Assembly (NCBI GenBank): GCA_021161765.1
Contig: JAGGZZ010000124.1
Location: 1 to 7,539, forward strand
Direction: 5' to 3'
DNA from: Candidatus Methanophagales archaeon
GTDB lineage: Archaea > Halobacteriota > Syntropharchaeia > Alkanophagales > Methanospirareceae
Length of the DNA stretch: 7,539 nucleotides
Below the pieces are notes generated by a model that made no database searches, was not told the origin of the DNA, and worked only from the letters and a program-made list of their open reading frames with translations. The position numbers and the translations under genes were made by a program. Positions 5,208-7,539 of this stretch are shown in pieces (the first letter of the stretch is position 1; each line of letters begins with the position of its first letter).

Positions 5208-6185
5208 ATGTCATATGAACTTGGTGAAGAGAACAAAAAAGTCTCGTATACTCGATACAGTACTCCATCTGCCTATCGAGAGTCTGGCGCATTCCTTCCA
5301 AAAAAATTAATGTACCCAAAGATATACCTGTATCGACTTTCACCTTACATGGGTTGTCCAAAGAGATGTGTCTATTGTTTTGAATTGCACAATAGTTGGA
5401 TAAATCCAGATGAAGTAAAGATCAAGACTAATACCGTAGAATTTGTGAGAGATAAGATATCAAAGCAAAAACAACGCGATGTTATACTTTTAGATGGCTA
5501 TGATTGTGAGCGCGCTGAAATCAAAGAAGAGCTCATAAGAAACTCTCTTAAAGTGATTCTAGAGTACCGAATGCCTCTTCTCATTCAAACAAAATCAGAC
5601 CTGGTTCTAAGGGATATTGATATTTTAAAACAGCTAAATGAAAAAACTAACTTCCTTCATGTAGCATTCTCGATAACAGACCTCAATCATTCCCATCATC
5701 AGATGTTCGAAGCCTATACATGCGCTCCAGAAAACAGACTAAAAGCCATGAAAACAATTTCCAATGCGGGTATATCTACCGGCATTCACCTGATGCCCGT
5801 ACTTCCCTATATTTCAGACACCCAAGAAGAGCTTGAACGTCTTTTTGATAAAGCAAGTAAAAATGGCTGCCAATATATTATATATAACCCGTTGAGAGTC
5901 GCTGGCAGTGGTCCGCAGCGAAAAAAATGGTTTGACACACTGAGAGAGTATTTTCCTTCTCTGGTGAAGAAATACGAAAAACTTTATCCTTATGAGAAAG
6001 ATGCTTACAAATTTGGTCATGTTCCACGCGACAGCACATATCTCAAGGAGCTCTCTAAAAAAATCGCTATTTTAGGGAAGAAGTATGGCATAGATAATAA
6101 CATTAACATTTCTCGACCAAAAATAGATAAAGATAAAAAGTCAATCACCTCCAAGAAGCAGAAGAGTCTGAGCAATTTTATGTAA
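5208..6185 (+). CDS. SPL-family radical SAM protein with a C-terminal PIP-box-like motif
   Basis: The 325-residue cytosolic protein belongs to the spore photoproduct lyase-like radical SAM group (COG1533). It binds a 4Fe-4S cluster and cleaves S-adenosylmethionine to start radical chemistry. The cluster motif is CPKRCVYC (Cys50, Cys54, Cys57, a CX3CX2C). Family landmarks follow: LLDGYDCERAE (94-104), QTKSDLVLRDIDIL (127-140), VAFSITDLN (152-160), AGISTGIHLMPVLPYISDT (187-205) and IIYNPLRV (224-231). A Lys-rich tail (about 303-317) ends in QKSLSNFM (318-325), matching the Q-x-x-L-x-x-F pattern of PCNA-binding peptides at the extreme C-terminus. ATG 5208 is preferred, with GGTGGT at 5198-5203; a GTG at 5199 would add three residues but would overlap that site. 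The exact lesion or substrate is unknown, and sequence alone does not show that it is a true photoproduct lyase. It is convergent with the SRAP gene, with 17 bases between stops. Confidence 0.93.
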   Translation: MSYELGEENKKVSYTRYSTPSAYRESGAFLPKKLMYPKIYLYRLSPYMGCPKRCVYCFELHNSWINPDEVKIKTNTVEFVRDKISKQKQRDVILLDGYDCERAEIKEELIRNSLKVILEYRMPLLIQTKSDLVLRDIDILKQLNEKTNFLHVAFSITDLNHSHHQMFEAYTCAPENRLKAMKTISNAGISTGIHLMPVLPYISDTQEELERLFDKASKNGCQYIIYNPLRVAGSGPQRKKWFDTLREYFPSLVKKYEKLYPYEKDAYKFGHVPRDSTYLKELSKKIAILGKKYGIDNNINISRPKIDKDKKSITSKKQKSLSNFM

Positions 6186-6202
6186 TCTTATTTCCGCATA
6201 TT

Positions 6203-6976
6203 TTACGTCCTTCTTAACAGCGTGCTTTGTTTGAAATCTCTCTGATTCTGAGTTTTTTCATCCAGGCTTCTTAATCCATCATAATCATATTTCTCCAGCA
6301 CCTCTGGTACATTGGAATCTGCACCTCCCTTAGTTATCAATCGTCTTACTGGATGTGCTTCGAGGTCTTTTCCTTCATAAGTTTTCAACATTAGCTTAAT
6401 ACGTTCCTCTCTAATATTTGATTGGATCCACTTTCTTTCATCCTTCTTGGGTAGGATCACGGGCATCCTCTTTTTTTTGTTATTAACCTTCGCTATAAAT
6501 GGGTTCGCATCAATGCTTATCACGGAATAAGTCCGTAACTTCTTTTTATTTTTCTTATCACTCCACTCGTCCCATACGCCAGCTACCGCAAATGCATCGT
6601 TATCTTTCATCTTTATGTAATAGGGATAGATTCCCCCATTAACTTCTCTCCACTCGAAGTAACCGTCCATCACTACCAGGCACCTTCTTTTTCTTATGGG
6701 AACCCTAAAAGATGACTTTTCAAATATGGTATCGGATCTCGCATTCACCGTTTTTATCCTGATGTCCCTTGCTTGCTCTTCATCTCCTACCCAGGAGGGT
6801 ATAAGACCCCAGTTAAGAAATGAAAACTTATCAGGTTCTTCATTAGTGATCACTGGCATTGACGGATTATCATAAGCAGATACATGGTAGACGCTCTCAA
6901 AATCCCGGTCGAATTTAGCTTCAAATCTCTTTTCCAGAAAACCGGGATCTTTATTTAGTGAATAGTTGGTACCCAT
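6203..6976 (-). CDS. SRAP (YedK/HMCES) domain protein lacking the catalytic Cys and His
   Basis: The 257-residue SRAP homologue belongs to the family that covalently traps abasic sites in single-stranded DNA through the amino-terminal Cys2. The fold markers are clear: NWGLIPSW (55-62), VNARSDT (77-83), RRCLVVMDGYFEW (97-109) and RMPVILP (170-176). The pocket Asn78, Arg80 and Glu108 are kept. The normal start MCGR(Y/F)SL reads MGTNYSL, so Cys2 is Gly and Arg4 is Asn. The normal IHN before KKRMPVIL reads VNNKKKRMPV, so the active-site His is Asn165. The start is certain: an in-frame TAG lies 12-14 bases upstream and GGGGAG sits at a normal distance. A 35-residue tail beyond the usual bacterial length ends in KQSTLLRRT. 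The short ORF ending at 6995 precedes it by 18 bases, so the two may be cotranscribed. Without Cys2 the stable thiazolidine crosslink should be impossible; a Schiff-base, lyase or binding role is inference. Confidence 0.92.
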   Translation of the reverse strand: MGTNYSLNKDPGFLEKRFEAKFDRDFESVYHVSAYDNPSMPVITNEEPDKFSFLNWGLIPSWVGDEEQARDIRIKTVNARSDTIFEKSSFRVPIRKRRCLVVMDGYFEWREVNGGIYPYYIKMKDNDAFAVAGVWDEWSDKKNKKKLRTYSVISIDANPFIAKVNNKKKRMPVILPKKDERKWIQSNIREERIKLMLKTYEGKDLEAHPVRRLITKGGADSNVPEVLEKYDYDGLRSLDEKTQNQRDFKQSTLLRRT

Positions 6977-6994
6977 GTGAGATCTCCCCTACCG

Positions 6995-7246
6995 CTAAAC
7001 TTTTGTCTTAAACCGTTTAAATAATTGTGAAATTATTTTTATCCCCCTTTCCTCTAAAAGCGCTCTACTGATATAAACATCATGATTATATCTATAGCTA
7101 TCTATTTCAGTTAGTTTCTTTTTATATATGAATGTGCTTGGCGTATCCTCGTTTTCTATCGTACAGAACATCGCAAGAAGCGGATATTCCTCTACCTCGT
7201 TCTCCAGCTCGTGCAGGTCCTCAAGACCAGGGTCATGCCTGCCCAA
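6995..7246 (-). CDS. Unrecognised short protein upstream of the SRAP gene (possibly a fragment)
   Basis: The frame ends with KIISQLFKRFKTKV and a TAG at 6995-6997, 18 bases before the SRAP start. The only upstream start is TTG 7246 (83 residues); an ATG at 7171 would give 58 residues and has no good ribosome binding site. Composition looks genuine: an acidic helix-like stretch GLEDLHELENEVEEYP, then a hydrophobic strand LLAMFCTIEN, a lysine-rich turn, and a basic end. Read further upstream the frame stays protein-like to ENKDWNREKIHKV, interrupted by TAG at 7274-7276. This suggests the C-terminal part of a longer, disrupted protein. No family is recognised. Confidence 0.45.
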   Translation of the reverse strand: MGRHDPGLEDLHELENEVEEYPLLAMFCTIENEDTPSTFIYKKKLTEIDSYRYNHDVYISRALLEERGIKIISQLFKRFKTKV

Positions 7247-7458
7247 TGGGTGCTTGCCCGCTTCTTTTCCCTGCTATACTTTGTGAATTTTCTCCCTGTT
7301 CCAGTCCTTATTCTCACACCGATTCGGTTGTTGTGTTTCAGGAACCCGATGATATAAAAAGCTTTTATTCCTTCTATCGAGACGTTTTCACGGATAAATC
7401 TGAGCAATTGGACAAAATAGACGTCTAAAGCAGCGCCGATTTTATTTTGGATTGTCAA
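7192..7458 (-). CDS. Unrecognised ORF, probably the front part of a frameshifted gene
   Basis: The frame has only a TTG start (7458). The first about 50 residues look like real protein (ALDVYFVQLLRFIREN, GIKAFYIIGFLKHNN). After about 7325 it becomes Arg- and Thr-rich (RIRTGTGRKFTKYSREKKR) and overlaps the next ORF by 55 bases in another frame. The best reading is that a frameshift near 7320 joins this ORF to the frame ending at 6995. The family is unknown. Confidence 0.3.
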   Translation of the reverse strand: MTIQNKIGAALDVYFVQLLRFIRENVSIEGIKAFYIIGFLKHNNRIGVRIRTGTGRKFTKYSREKKRASTHWAGMTLVLRTCTSWRTR

Positions 7459-7539
7459 TGCCCGGCTTCACTGCCAAAAAGATGGCGAGTTCTAAGAAGA
7501 ACCGCAATCCGCCGAATTTGTATCTGTCATAACTAAAAT
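7442..7539 (-). CDS. C-terminal end of an unrecognised protein entering from the right edge
   Basis: This frame is open from the window edge to TAA at 7442-7444 and encodes FSYDRYKFGGLRFFLELA followed by IFLAVKPGIDNPK. Thirty-one residues are visible, with a hydrophobic stretch FFLELAIFLAV. It overlaps the possible TTG start at 7458 by 17 bases. It is too short to assign and may be a chance frame. Confidence 0.3.
   Translation of the reverse strand, partial: FSYDRYKFGGLRFFLELAIFLAVKPGIDNPK

Noticed and set aside
7008..7020. Short palindrome TTAAAC-C-GTTTAA
   Set aside because: Only 6-bp arms, AT-rich and inside the end of a coding frame; expected by chance.
7274..7276. In-frame TAG as a pyrrolysine codon
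   Set aside because: Possible in some methanogens, but the frame also needs a frameshift near 7320 and lacks a start, so gene decay or a simple stop is more likely; no pyl gene is in the window.
1..7539. CRISPR array, tRNA or rRNA gene
   Set aside because: No spaced direct repeats, no cloverleaf-like sequence and no rRNA-like conserved stretch were seen.

Overview
The window looks like archaeal chromosomal DNA, probably from a methanogen or ANME-related euryarchaeon. That placement is inferred from gene content and signals, not from a marker gene. Genes are preceded by TATA-like boxes about 20-40 bases upstream, Shine-Dalgarno sites are AGGAGGT or GGTGATC type, and several genes look leaderless. 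The content also fits: a membrane-anchored Lon-type protease of the archaeal kind, a small Hsp20, MarC, CorA, and an SPL-type radical SAM protein. No CRISPR array, rRNA, tRNA or intact mobile element was seen.

Left part (1-2517) mixes decayed genes with one healthy gene. Bases 1-1005 (minus) are a broken plasma-membrane-type proton P-type ATPase: two internal deletions, two frame changes, and the phosphorylated Asp replaced by Glu. Next to it, possibly sharing a TATA element, is an intact membrane-anchored S16 (Lon-like) protease (1070-2005, plus). It is followed by a 55-codon stub of a GT4 glycosyltransferase (2045-2212, plus) and an opposing small membrane protein ORF whose 3' end runs antisense into that stub. 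This looks like the scar of a rearrangement.

Middle part (2518-4928) holds ordinary intact genes: hsp20 with a strong ribosome binding site and a near-perfect terminator hairpin, a MarC-family six-TM protein, and a convergent CorA magnesium/cobalt channel.

Right part (4929-7539) is the most interesting. A 330-base promoter region with an 18-base palindrome leads into an SPL-family radical SAM protein that ends in a canonical PIP-box-like motif (QKSLSNFM), suggesting recruitment to the PCNA sliding clamp. Convergent with it, 17 bases away, is an SRAP (YedK/HMCES) protein that has lost both the catalytic Cys2 and the active-site His while keeping the Asn, Arg and Glu of the pocket. Together these suggest a small DNA-damage locus with an altered abasic-site sensor. 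Upstream of the SRAP gene are short unrecognised ORFs that may be one frameshifted gene.
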